DNA of 64,000 nucleotides from Cercophora sp. LCS_1. Its lineage: Eukaryota > Ascomycota > Sordariomycetes > Sordariales > Lasiosphaeriaceae. Below, piece after piece: positions 37,119 to 47,114 of the stretch. The stretch lies in contig JAPZLL010000045.1 in assembly GCA_036250225.1 (NCBI GenBank), positions 222,328 to 286,327 on the forward strand, in the 5' to 3' direction. The notes beneath the pieces were generated by a model. It did no database searches and was not told where the DNA came from. It saw nothing but the letters and a program-made list of their open reading frames with translations. Position 1 is the stretch's first letter. Each line of letters opens with the position of its first letter. The position numbers and the translations under genes are program-made.

Positions 37119-37898
37119 ATGCCTGGAGGTACTACCGTCCGCGATGTCGATGTAGGTTCACACAGCTCTTTGCCCTGATGGCTTTCGCGACCGAGGCCCC
37201 GAGCACTCGTGCGCCGTCAACGTTGCCGCCAATCTCTCCGCAGAAATTGAGCGGTCGACAATGATGCACAGCTGGCTACCAGCCATGAGGAAGGACATGG
37301 GAGCAGGCGCGAGGGGATCGAAAGATCTCTGACGACGGAATCATGCTAATTGTGGTTTGTCCGAAGGCCCACAAGTTCGTGGCTGCATATGCTGCTTTCC
37401 TGAAGCGCCAGGGCAAGCTTCCCGTCCCTGGTAAGTTGGTGTCGCGCTCTGATTACCTACAATTTCTGGCTGACATGTACTTATAGGTTGGGTTGACACG
37501 GTCAAGACTGGCCCCGCCAAGGAGATGCCCCCCCAGGACATCGACTGGTTCTACGTCCGCGCCGCTTCCGTCGCCCGCCACGTCTACCTCCGCAAGACTG
37601 TTGGTGTCGGCCGCCTCCGCAAGGTCCACGGCAGCGCCAAGAACCGTGGCACCCGCCCTTCCAAGCACGTCGATGCCAGCGGCAGCGTTGATCGCAAGAT
37701 CATGCAGGCGCTCGAGAAGATCCAGGTCCTCGAGCAGGACGAGGAGAAGGGTGGCCGTCGCATCACCCAGCAGGGACAGCGTGATCTTGACCGTATGTTA
37801 CATACCCAACCTGCACTAGACTCTAAACTAACATTATCAAAGGTATTGCTCAGACCGTTGCCGAGGCTGAGGATGAGGAGGAGGACGACGACGAGTAA
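37119..37898 (+). CDS. rps19: 40S ribosomal protein eS19 (Rps19)
   Basis: Exons are 37119-37151, 37367-37430, 37487-37792 and 37843-37898, summing to 153 codons (152 residues). Introns have GTAGGT/CGAAG, GTAAGT/TATAG and GTATGT/AAAG ends with consistent phase. The product starts MPGGTTVRDVD and contains AHKFVAAYAAFLKRQGKLPVP, DWFYVRAASVARHVYLRKTVGVGRL and KNRGTRPSKHVDASG, diagnostic of eS19, then an acidic tail (EAEDEEEDDDE). eS19 acts in 18S rRNA 3' processing and sits on the 40S head. Intron 1 (215 bp) holds a weaker C/D-snoRNA-like element. Confidence 0.97.
37254..37336 (+). ncRNA. possible box C/D snoRNA in rps19 intron 1 (weak)
   Basis: The intron contains ATGATGC (37261-37267), the same box C-like heptamer as the rpl7 snoRNA, and CTGA (37329-37332) followed by CGAC, which can pair with GTCG at 37254-37257. 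Spacing matches a C/D snoRNA. However, three unpaired bases separate the stem from box C, and I could not match the guide (GGGGATCGAAAGATCT) to rRNA, so this may be chance or an orphan. Confidence 0.3.
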
Positions 37899-38626
37899 AT
37901 CATGTCTTCCGGGGGTTTGGCGTGATTTTTTGGGCGGTCGGACATGAAAGCAACGCAAGGCATGGATCTAGATTCCCGGTCGGTAGCATAAGGATTTGGC
38001 GTCAAAAATGGATTGCTGGCTTGCTTCTTTCATGCCTCAACCTCCCACCCCCTCCCTGGTTTGTCAGGAATGTGACTGTCTCCAACCTGTGAGTTTGCCA
38101 GATTTCCGATCAAGTAGCGCCCCTTGATCTCTCGTAGCTTCAGAAAACTTTCCCTTCCTCTCCTCTCGATCCTGTTGGTGCCAATCTTGATCTCCCTCAC
38201 TCAACTTTATTCCAACATCGGGCCAATTCGGTCTTTTGGTGCCTATATCGGTCAACGCTCCCAGACCCAGCAAAATGGGTGTCTACAAGGCTGAGTTGGA
38301 TTTCTCGACAACCTGAGCAGCTTCAGCCCTCAAGTAGAGCTTCATGCGCAAAATCCCTCTCGGAAAGCGCAGGCCCTCTGGCCTTTAAGGTAGTTGAAGG
38401 TATTGGACCTGCCACAAAGCGCGACTTCCTTTGTTCTTCTCATAATTTAGTTGTCGTCTGCCAACTCTCCTCGCCAAATATCTCACCACGCGTTCTCTCT
38501 ACACACTTACCTCTTTCCTTCCTCGCGTTTGTACCGCGCTCAACCCTTTCCAACTAACTGGCCTGAGCTACGGTTGCCTTCTGAGTTCGTGCCTCCTTTT
38601 ACGGCTACAACTCGCCGTTTCCAGCC
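37899..38626. other. intergenic/leader with a 13-codon upstream ORF
   Basis: This is the 3' flank of eS19 and the 5' region of the deaminase-like gene. An ATG in a strong context (CAAAATGG) at 38275 opens 13 codons (MGVYKAELDFSTT) that end at a TGA at 38314-38316. It lies about 310 bp before the main start and could act as an upstream ORF if the leader is that long. CT-rich sequence follows. Confidence 0.45.
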
Positions 38627-40053
38627 ATGGAGAAACCTCAAGCTGGTGCCGGAAACGCCACGAGCTCTGAAGAGGATACTGGTGCTGGCGCCGAGAGGTT
38701 TGTCACATCAGACTCATTGCTTGGTTGTTTTACGCTGATCGTTTAGCAGACTTGACAATCCCAATGAGGCCGATGGCTCTACGTCATACCTCTTCCACGA
38801 TGGAAACACGCTGCGCGTGCTTCGGACCGACAGCACCTTCCAGTTTGGTGAGAGTATCGACCGCGCAACATGTGGTTACATTACGTCCCGCTCAGTTGAG
38901 GGCATTCGCATGGTGTCCATGAGTGGTTGGCGTGGCCGGAAAACCCAAGATCCTCGAGTCCTCGACGGGGAGAAGTACACAAACCTTGTGAGGGAGGCTT
39001 CTGCCATAATGGAATTCCGCCTTCCGGCAGACCGTTGGGACTACGGTGGGCAGCCTCCCCAAGAGGAGAACAAGGGACGTTTTGCGGCCTGCCATATCGT
39101 GAGTCTAGTACCCGCAAACTTCAATTCCTTGGCCGAGCTTACCTTTATCAGGAAAAAAAGCTTGCTCTCTGGTGGGCAAGGAAAACACTCAAGGCGGTCC
39201 TGAGGACCAAGGACTTGGCAAGGTTGGCAGAGCTTCGCGAAGCTCCTGTCCCCGAAACCATGAAGTCGGCGGTGATTTACCTTGATCACACTCCTTGTGT
39301 TCGTGTAAGTATCCCTATTATTGTTATTGTTCTATTCGAGACTAATGGGAGTTGTCTATAGCATGGCTGCGTTCAGTTCATTGACACACTTGGCCGTGTA
39401 ACTGGACTCTCGTTCACGGCGAAAAAGATTCCATTCTTAGAGAAGGGCACTCGAACCAAGATTTTGTTCGTGCACAAAGGAGATGAGTCCGAACATTCAA
39501 GTGTCCCAGCTCTGGCGGTCAGCAAGAAGACAGATTTTGGACCGTCCAATGGCCCCGAGTATTCAAGCCCCCCAAAGAAGGTACGTTAGATAGTAGGATT
39601 CCGTGCTTGCGCACATTCCTTCCTCCCCTGCCTTTTTGCAGCAGGCCAAACTGCGCACCCCTATCCCGGATATGACATACTAACGACACGAACCAACAGT
39701 GGATTCGCTACGAAGGCAACGTGGCAAAGCCACCAACGGGCCGTCTCACCGCTGAAGAGGCGCTGCGTCTGCAATCACCTCCAATTCTCCGACGCCAGCA
39801 GCGGACAAGGACCTTGGAAGTCCAGCTTCGGCAAATAACTCCTGCTCAACAGGGCCAATTCCACAGGATCGCTGAGAGCCCGTGCCATGTCTCGCCCCGG
39901 AAAGAGATGGGCATCTCCCGGTTTCGACATGTACCACCGACAAAGAAGCGACAAGTTAAGAAGTCTGGTCGCGCTCGCGCTCGGGAGACCCTTATTCGAA
40001 AGAGAAGCGTTTTCGCGAGGGCGGTTCAGCGTCACCTCGGGCGCACGCTTTGA
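38627..40053 (+). CDS. hypothetical protein with deaminase-type HxE / PC-x4-C signature
   Basis: Exons are 38627-38697, 38750-39098, 39152-39304, 39362-39580 and 39700-40053, summing to 382 codons (381 residues) with all phases agreeing. The middle of the protein has the layout of the cytidine-deaminase superfamily: CHIEKKLALWW (H139 and E141 as zinc ligand and proton shuttle), about 50 residues, then AVIYLDHTPCVRHGC (C189 and C194 as zinc ligands) and a following helix FIDTLGRVTGL. This resembles fungal proteins annotated with a single-strand-DNA-deaminase-like C-terminal fold. The C-terminal ~100 residues are very basic (KKRQVKKSGRARARETLIRKR) and could bind nucleic acid or target the nucleus. 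Activity and substrate are inferred only. Confidence 0.65.
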
Positions 40054-40402
40054 CATGGGAGCACGGATCGGTGTTGGTGGTTTAATACCACTGCTATGGG
40101 TTAGCAATTTAGTCCGTTCTCGCCATAATTGAAGTTGGATGGGTCTAAGTAATCTGGGATACTTCGGGGATGGTCTTGGTATCTTTGGGGTTTTCTACCG
40201 AAAAGTTGACCGGCTATGTCTGCGGTGTTCATGGCGAAATCGCTTCACTTGCTGATTTTCAGCCGCCATTTGGGTTTCAGATCTGATTGTCTTCAATGGA
40301 TCGTCTATCCAATGGGATCTGGGCTATAGCTTAACCAGGAGGTAAGTGGGTAGAGGTAGTTGAAGAAGAGAACAAGGCTGTTCAGCGTAAAGACATGTGC
40401 AC
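40054..40402. other. convergent 3' flanks, nothing recognised
   Basis: The 3' ends of the deaminase-like gene and mdm10 face each other across this gap. No gene or repeat was found. Confidence 0.5.
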
Positions 40403-41779
40403 TCATGACGAGTACTGGACCTCCAGTCCAAGGTTCCGAAATGGCTCGTCTAATCTATGTAGATCCACTCCTGACCCAAGACTGAAGATGAGTGACTTTA
40501 TTCTGCCCTCCCAGAGTAATCCGACCCTCAAGTTCTGGTCAAGTCTCGCCTTGAAAACACCGAGGTACTTCTCTTTCTTCACATCAACTGCCACCACCGG
40601 TTCTGACTCCGGCTCCAGCTCTGGCTCATCCAGTCGCCACTCCATCTTGGCCTGGAAACTTCTCTCTCTGATCCTCTGCCTATCAAGCGCTTGCTTGTCA
40701 TCAGGTACATCCAAAGGTCCGAGGAAGAAACCAGCCGGCCGCCGATTACTCCACAGCTCCATACCCACTGCCCATTCACTCTCATAGCTGTACACGTTAA
40801 ACTCCATCCTCGTCGCTAACGAGCAGTAGTCCTTGGCCAGCACGGCGTATGTCGCGTTGATATTGCCCATCAACGGATTTATCGTCAACGTCGCAATCAG
40901 CGGCGTCCCCCTGTGCGCAGGCAGCGTGGCGAACCGCGTCCCTAGCGACATGCCCCCAGACTTGTTCAGAGTCCCATAGTAGAGCTCTCCGCCGGCGCTA
41001 AACCGGCCGTATATCCTGTCCCCGCCACCGATCTGCCCGTTACCATTGGTCTCGCTGGCAGAACCAGGTGACGATGATGGATATTGCGCATCCCCCCCAA
41101 AGTTGTATAAACCTCGAATGCCTAGCAGCCCGCCATCTGTGGAGGCAAGGCCCTCGATGCCGTATTTCCCCTTGTCGTACTGTATCAGCCCGAGGATGGT
41201 GCCACCGTTGCGGAGAGATTGTTGGCTGGCGGCGGAGAGTTGGATCTGGAGCACGGGGCTGAGCCTCTTGATGACGAGGCCCTCGAGCAGCGATTGGGGG
41301 AGGTATAGCCGACCATAGAGAAGCGTACTTTTGGGTAGGCGAGGCGCGGGATGGACGGGGCTGGTGGTCTTCTCTGCATGTTTGGGCGGGGTTGTTCGGT
41401 GGAGGATCGAGCCGACAAGGGAGAAGATGCCCGGTCCCGTTGGGCTTTCGGACTCGCGGAGGTCGAGTTCGTGTAGTGAGCGGTACGACCGCAAAAGGGC
41501 GGAGAGGGGAATGCGGTCGGATTGAGCGGCGATATTATTGAGGGGGACGGAGCTGTGAAGGTATGAGATAGAGCCGTCGACAATGCCTACGCTCCCAAGT
41601 TGATAGCTGGTTGCGAAGTGGGGGGTTGCGAGGGAGGAGAGAGTCAGGCGCAGGCCGAGGGGGATCGGGAAGTCGATCAGCTCCCTTGCCGTTGCGTTCA
41701 CCTCCTTGTAGGTGTTGTCCTCAGTCCATCCCGTCGCGTTGTAAAAGGCATTGGTGATGTAATGCATAAACTCGCGCAT
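40403..41779 (-). CDS. mdm10: mitochondrial outer-membrane beta-barrel protein Mdm10
   Basis: A single uninterrupted exon of 458 residues starts at an ATG (41777-41779) with MREFMHYITNAFYNATGWTEDN, the conserved Mdm10 N-terminus. LIDFPIPLGLRLTLSSLATPHFATSY and LHELDLRE segments also match. The alternating polar/hydrophobic pattern fits a porin-like barrel, and the C-terminal strand region ends LGLEVQYSS. Mdm10 anchors the ER-mitochondria encounter structure (ERMES, with Mdm12, Mdm34 and Mmm1) and also joins the SAM complex in beta-barrel insertion. Gly/Ser-rich inserts in the middle are common in Sordariomycete orthologues. Confidence 0.95.
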   Translation of the reverse strand: MREFMHYITNAFYNATGWTEDNTYKEVNATARELIDFPIPLGLRLTLSSLATPHFATSYQLGSVGIVDGSISYLHSSVPLNNIAAQSDRIPLSALLRSYRSLHELDLRESESPTGPGIFSLVGSILHRTTPPKHAEKTTSPVHPAPRLPKSTLLYGRLYLPQSLLEGLVIKRLSPVLQIQLSAASQQSLRNGGTILGLIQYDKGKYGIEGLASTDGGLLGIRGLYNFGGDAQYPSSSPGSASETNGNGQIGGGDRIYGRFSAGGELYYGTLNKSGGMSLGTRFATLPAHRGTPLIATLTINPLMGNINATYAVLAKDYCSLATRMEFNVYSYESEWAVGMELWSNRRPAGFFLGPLDVPDDKQALDRQRIRERSFQAKMEWRLDEPELEPESEPVVAVDVKKEKYLGVFKARLDQNLRVGLLWEGRIKSLIFSLGSGVDLHRLDEPFRNLGLEVQYSS

Positions 41780-42252
41780 TCTTTTTGTGGCCTGCTTCTG
41801 CAGAGGCTAGCACTCCGTGTCACCTTCGGTTGAGCATTGGAGGAGTTCAGGTGTTGGCGAAACAACGCCCGTGGAGTTTACGGGATGGTGTTCCGTGGTG
41901 GTTGCGGGATGCCGTCAGACTGCACGATTTGCATCTTGGACATCGCGGCTTGGAGCATCCCTGATTGGCGGGTCCGCGATTGCGTTGCAGTGGCTCGAGC
42001 TCTGGGACACAAGCTGCAGGTAATCTGTTCAGGGCAGGATCCCGGCAGCCCCACCACCATGTTTGTGCCTGACATTACCCCGCCGGGACCTGAAGCTCTC
42101 ATCAGGGTCACAGTTTAAACGAGCTCTGATCTTCACCAGCCGATGACCAGCATGTGGTTCTGGATAAACTGTGATTCTTGGATCTTGCTAACTATCTAAG
42201 AACTGGAATCACAGTCCCGATTTCCGGTGTCCAGACATAGTTTGAACAGCAA
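41780..42252. other. intergenic between mdm10 and scytalone dehydratase
   Basis: Promoter of mdm10 and 3' flank of scd1. Nothing else could be supported. Confidence 0.5.
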
Positions 42253-42869
42253 TTAGTTCTCGCCGAAGCTGTCGCGGCCGCTCGCGAAGACCTTGTCGAA
42301 GTCATACTCAGACCACCGGATGTTGGGGTTGAGGCCAGCAAATTTCCAAACGCCATCGACCTTCTTGTAGTAGTGGGTGTTGTGGCTGTGGGCGTGGCCC
42401 TTGACCTTGACGGTGGTCAGGGTCTCGTCGGTGTAGACCTGGTGAGGCACACGGAGCTGGTGGTAGCCAATGATCTCGGTATCCGACACCTTCTCCCACT
42501 TGGTAGCACCGCTGATGAAGTGCTGGGTGCGGAGGAGGGGATTGCCCAGCACCGACTTGTCCGAGATCATGGCGATGAACTCCTCAGCGGGCATGGCCTC
42601 CCACAGCTTGTTGAGGAAGGAGCGGTAGTCAATCTACAGTTCAACTTCGTCAGCTGCGTGTCTCTCGAAGGATTGAGGGTATCTTAACATACCCGCAACG
42701 TCGGGGCAATGCACTTGCGGAGACGGTCCCAGTCCTTAGAGTCGTAGCTGTCAGCCCACTCAAAGGCGGCCTCGGTGCAGCCGAGGTACTCTAAGACGCT
42801 GTCAGCATGTTGACCACAGTAATACTTTGGGAGACACGAACCCTCGAAGGTGATCTTTGTGCTGGCCAT
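42253..42869 (-). CDS. scd1: scytalone dehydratase (DHN-melanin pathway)
   Basis: Exons are 42842-42869, 42693-42790 and 42253-42633 (168 residues). Introns have GTTCGT/CTTAG and GTATGT/TGTAG ends. The enzyme dehydrates scytalone to 1,3,8-trihydroxynaphthalene and vermelone to 1,8-dihydroxynaphthalene. Residues matching the known active site are all present: Y25 and D26 (SYDSKDW), Y45 (IDYRSF), H80 (RTQHF), H106 (VPHQ), S125 and N127 (GHAHSHN). The NTF2-like alpha+beta barrel length is normal. No other melanin genes (PKS, trihydroxynaphthalene reductase) lie within this window. The protein is expected to be soluble and trimeric, possibly in endosomal or cell-wall vesicles. Confidence 0.96.
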
Positions 42870-43571
42870 TTTGTCTGTTGTTCTGAGAGAAGGTGGTGTT
42901 GAGAGTTGGTCAAGTCCAATCGCGGCCTTGTCCCTGGAAGGCGGGACCGGTATTTATTTAGGTCTCTCCCCTCCATTCTCTCACCTTCCCCAGCTGCAGC
43001 AACGGCTCAGCCCCGACTGAAACGGCCCATACGGAGAGCCGGTTGCGACTCCCCCAAATGGGGAGTCCGGAGTTTAGTGGGGATGTGCGTCGTCTCGACG
43101 GGCTCATTCGACGACGACGGCGCGGGGCTTGGGTTCCCCTCTTCTGGCGTGCTGCAGTCGGGAGAGAAACGATGCCCGAAGGCTGGTCTGGCCCCTGAAC
43201 CCTGTATTCTATCATATGTTTTCACTGACTCGCATTGTCGGTGAGAAACGACGCAGTAGGTCTTCTCGACCAAGAGTCCGTTGTGTTGGTCTCGTCGAAC
43301 TCTCATCCTGGAGCCCACCAGATGAAGGATCCACTTAGAGCTAGGTAGCGGCCTGGGTAGCGTTGCGGGAAGCGCGGCAACCAAGTATTTACGGCGGACC
43401 GGTTGCTAGCCCGCTCCGGCCGCACCAGACGACACCCGAGCCCTCTTCTTATGCGCCCGACTCCAAGGGCCTGGACCAGCTGCGGTTGCTGAAGAACGGT
43501 AATGATGGCCCCTTTCTTAGCCACCCACTCATCTTTCCCCTTCAAACCTTGCACGCAATTGGCAGATACTC
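42870..43571. other. 700 bp upstream region of scd1, no gene
   Basis: This gap contains the scd1 promoter and the 3' flank of the DUF2293 gene. An imperfect palindrome CTCCCCCAAATGGGGAG occurs near 43049-43065. No coding frame is supported. Confidence 0.45.
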
Positions 43572-44438
43572 TCAATCGTCAAGGCTACTCCACTCGCTGC
43601 TGTGAAGACCGACTTCGCTGTCGTCGCTATCCTCACTGAGAGAGAACACGTCGTCTTCGCTATCGATAATCTCTATAGCGTCGTCTGCTGTCTTCCCAGA
43701 TGCTAAAGACGCCATCTTGGCCATCTGCCGCGTTTGCATGCGATGGCCTGGAACAACGGTCGCTCTCCGTGCTACGCTGTTTGGCTTCGCCCTTCCGGCG
43801 CTCGGGATGCCTCGGCCCCGGTCACTCGGTTCTCCCTTTGCTGTCTTTGTTGAAGCCATTTTCTTGAGGATGTGATGTGGCGTTGGTTGTCCGCCCCATG
43901 CCCTTGCAACGTTGTTGAGCTCGTCCCATACCGATCTTCTCGCGGAGTCCCGACCCTCGCCGGCTTTGAGTAGTTTGTCGTAGTCGGTGTGACAATGCCG
44001 AATATGTGCTCGCGCCGCCAGCCTGACTTTCTCCTCAAGTTCGATAGTGCCCGTCCTCCCCACGCGGCCGCTGCGCTTCTCAAGCGATTGCTTCAGAATC
44101 TCGGGGATACATTCCTTGGGGGCTTTGGGGAACAGTCTCGTCAGGGCGTCTTCGAACTTATCTTGGATAGCGGTATCGCGCCTCTGTACCGCGGCCGCGC
44201 GCTTGGATGCCGTTGCTTGACTCTCGCGCCCGACGGCTTCGTAGATCCACTTAGGGCATCGGAGGCCAATAGGTTTGTTGTGCTTGTTGACTACGACGTA
44301 GAGCGTCTTGCCCGCTTGGTGCGTCTTTTGGCGGCAGTTTCTCGTGACATAGATGTCCCCTTTCTGGACAAAGACGTAACCGGGAGGCATTTGAGAAAAG
44401 AAGCGGACTTCGGGCTCCCTAAAATCCTTGGAAGCCAT
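43572..44438 (-). CDS. DUF2293-domain protein with SUMO-interaction-like motif
   Basis: One exon. The open frame begins at 44492 (306 residues), but the second ATG at 44436-44438 (MASKDFREPEV) has the better GCCATGG context and gives 288 residues. The region AVQRRDTAIQDKFEDALTRLFPKAP...ARAHIRHCHTDYDKLL matches the fungal DUF2293 family. After it comes a basic linker (RGRGIPSAGRAKPNSVARRA) and then DDAIEIIDSEDD, a hydrophobic core with flanking acids that looks like a SUMO-interacting motif. The C-terminus is acidic and Ser-rich. A nuclear, SUMO-linked role is an inference; no biochemical function is known to me. Confidence 0.75.
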   Translation of the reverse strand: MASKDFREPEVRFFSQMPPGYVFVQKGDIYVTRNCRQKTHQAGKTLYVVVNKHNKPIGLRCPKWIYEAVGRESQATASKRAAAVQRRDTAIQDKFEDALTRLFPKAPKECIPEILKQSLEKRSGRVGRTGTIELEEKVRLAARAHIRHCHTDYDKLLKAGEGRDSARRSVWDELNNVARAWGGQPTPHHILKKMASTKTAKGEPSDRGRGIPSAGRAKPNSVARRATVVPGHRMQTRQMAKMASLASGKTADDAIEIIDSEDDVFSLSEDSDDSEVGLHSSEWSSLDD

Positions 44439-45121
44439 GGCAACTTCTTTCAACTGGCTGGGGTACCTAGGTGTCGAGCTGGATGGGTGCATGCAACTTC
44501 AAGGTTGGTGTGGATGTTGCCATGCGTGCGAACGATTTTGAGACAAAAATGTTCAGGATGTCCACTGCAGCCTTGTGAAGGAACAGACAGACGGAGCTCA
44601 CCGCGATGGAAAGTCAGTCATCCGCCTTTGTTGTCCCCTGCTGGCTTCTGCAACCTCACCTTGATTTGCGCACGGTCGGCATGGCTCCACATCATCCAAA
44701 CCGGGCCCCTTCTCCGTTTCTGGGGCATCCAACACACCGGGTACTCGACCCGGTGTGTTGGGGTCACCACCACCCCACAATTTGTGCAGAATTCGGGCTG
44801 GTGGTTTGCGCCTGACCTTCATCGAGTTGAGGCCTATTTTATTCGATCCAGCACATCAATATAAAGTGTGCAGTGTATCGTCACACCCATGCTGAACTCG
44901 AAAGTCTTGGGAAAGATCAAGGGAATCCGATTTATCTTCCGAGGTGGAAAGAGTCCTTGCCCCATAAGAGGTAGATACGCGAGTCCGGATTCCTCAGAGG
45001 CCTGCTTGGATTTTGACATAGCTGTCCATATATGGTGTCATACGCCACAAACCAGCCTGTATCTCATACCACCAAGGCAAGGAACAGCTCCGCGCGCAGG
45101 ACTCTACCTAGCCCCGCTACC
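44439..45121. other. intergenic, nothing recognised
   Basis: Upstream of the DUF2293 gene and downstream of the O-methyltransferase pseudogene. An imperfect repeat of CACCGGGTA/CCCGGTGTG type is present near 44734-44760. No gene was seen. Confidence 0.4.
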
Positions 45122-46413
45122 TTATTTGCCAACTAGCTGAACCTCGATTATACTATCCCTTTTCAGCTTTGGTTTGCCAATCACGCTTGTGATCTTCAAC
45201 CGACTATCCACGCTGGTAAACAGCCGCTCCCAGTCCTCGCACGACCTCTCCTTGGCATTAAAGAGCGACAACATCGTTAGATCCAGCGCCCGAACTCGTG
45301 CTTCTTGAAACTTGGGGCCTGTATTGATCTCCAGAAGGACGATGTCACTGATAATAATACGACTGCCGGGACCCATGGCATCAACGATTGGATTGAGAAT
45401 GCGGCGGCAGCACAGATCTGACCAGTCATGCATAATGTTCCGCAGGAAGAACACCGCGGCATCCCGTGTGGCGATAGGTTGTCGTTCGAAAAAGTCGTGC
45501 GGAGTGAAAGAGACCCTGTCCGCAACTCTACGGCCTTTCACCAACTTAGATGAATCGTCCTTCAGGTCCTCAAAGTCCTGCACCTAGAGTTGAAGGTGTG
45601 AGTGTGCTTTCGCGATGGCAGCGGAGATGTGGCCAATGCCGCCTCCAACATCCATCACAAGGGATCCCGGAGGAAGCGAATTCCATGGGTAGGCTTCAGC
45701 AACAGCGCCCGCCGAGTCGGCCATGTCGCCGCCTGAGAATCCGCTAACAAACTGTCCGAATTTGAGCATGTTGTCAAGGTTCTTTTCTTTGCGGTCGAAA
45801 ATGTGTCTCTAAACACAAGGTGGAAGGCCGTATCCTGCGGCTCAGAAGAGTTGGGGAACCCCTCGACCATGTCGACAAATTTGGTGACTGTCGGTATCAG
45901 CTCGGAGTATCTCCATAAAACACAAGCTCTCATCTTCTCACCAGTGGCGAGGATTCTTGACCAAGGGTTATGGGTAACGTAACCTGGTCTTGGCTCGAAG
46001 AAGTAATAGTTCGACATAGCCATCCTCAAGAATCGCGGCAGCAATGCCTCACTCAGACCGGTCATGGAAGCAAGCTCGACGAAACTGACGTCCCCAGTCT
46101 GGGGAACGCTCTGGGGCACATTGAAGTGGCGAAGGACTTGCAGAGCAGCCAGGAGGCAGACTTCGTTGAAGCAGAAGAATGTTGTCGCCTCGCAGGGCCC
46201 GACAGCAAGAGTATGAAGCTCCCTTGTTGCCTCAATCGGGCGGTCTCTAGCCGTTGATGCGGCTACATGGCTGTCCGGCACTGGTTTGAGAGGACCATCC
46301 GGCTCGAAAGATGGTTGGGGGAGGTCATCGAGCTTGAGGTAATCAATGAGAAGGGTCGTGTTGCGTGAAATTTCATCAGCCAGCTGGGCAAGGCGAGGAG
46401 GGTTTGGAGCCAT
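45122..46413 (-). pseudogene. broken plant/fungal-type O-methyltransferase
   Basis: Reading from 46413, the frame gives an O-methyltransferase dimerisation region (FNEVCLLAALQVLRHFNVP, MTGLSEALLPRFLRMAM, YVTHNPWSRIL). Near 45810 the frame is lost: continuing the alignment (FDRKEKNLDNMLKFGQF) needs a one-base shift, and no intron fits. A stop codon (TAG, within 45575-45592) then interrupts the AHSHLQL...VQDFEDL segment between SAM motif I (VMDVGGGIGHISAAIAKA) and the next strand. Downstream the frame is open to a TAA at 45122-45124 and keeps the catalytic His region (FFLRNIMHDWSD) and DIVLLE. Two independent lesions argue for a pseudogene rather than a single sequencing error. Intact relatives methylate hydroxyl groups of polyketides or phenolics using S-adenosylmethionine. 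Confidence 0.8.
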
Positions 46414-47114
46414 ATTGATAGATGCGGTTGGATTCTACCTAGTTAGGGACTGCCAAACGAGAATACGGTGAACGGGAATCGCAACATAGGAGACAAGTTC
46501 AAGGGCAGGAGGTCCGAAAGGCTTAAGCTTAGAAACCCCGTGGCTAAAGGCCGGGGATTCATGGTGAGATATGTCCGTTAATATAGCAGCAGCCTATACC
46601 ATTGTAACTCGTTTTCGTTGACCGGTAACCGTCGCTGGCACCGGGGTAGGTAGGTAGTGTCCCTTCGGCTCGAGCGGCGCAAACGCTGTTGCTCGCCGGT
46701 GGGAACCACGCTGCTTCTGCGGAACCTTTGAGCTCATAAGAGCATAATAATAAGAGCATAATAACGATTACCTGGCCGCTGAAATGAGTGTGCAGTTGGA
46801 GACCGAGCCTACGTTTCGTACCAATAGCAACCAAGGCAATGTTGTTGAAAGGTGCGGGAGCGACGTGGGGGCTTCTCAGGAGTGACCGAATGTTGGCAGC
46901 GAGAACCCTGCGGGATATTTCTTGGCATGATACGAGGTTGGAAGTTGCCCCTGTCCAGTTATCGCAAACCCGTCAAACCTTTTTCCAAAACAACCTTGCT
47001 TGAAGTTGCCGGTTTTTGACAACTTAGGAGCGCTAATTGACACCGAGCGACACCGCTAAGGCGTGTCTTTTGCGGCTTTTTACGCCCTTACTCCTCTGGG
47101 CGTCCGATGTCGTC
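46414..47114. other. intergenic between OMT pseudogene and CorA gene
   Basis: Divergent upstream region. It contains a CCCCG...CGGGG stem (46536-46556), a short direct repeat ATAAGAGCATAATA (about 46736-46763) and GTAGGTAGGTAG near 46646-46657. No coding frame is convincing. Confidence 0.45.

Noticed and set aside
46536..46556. CCCCG...CGGGG hairpin resembling the end hairpins of IS200/IS605-type elements
   Set aside because: The stem is only 5 bp, the loop does not pair well, and no TnpB/Fanzor-like or transposase frame lies nearby. Similarity is probably chance.
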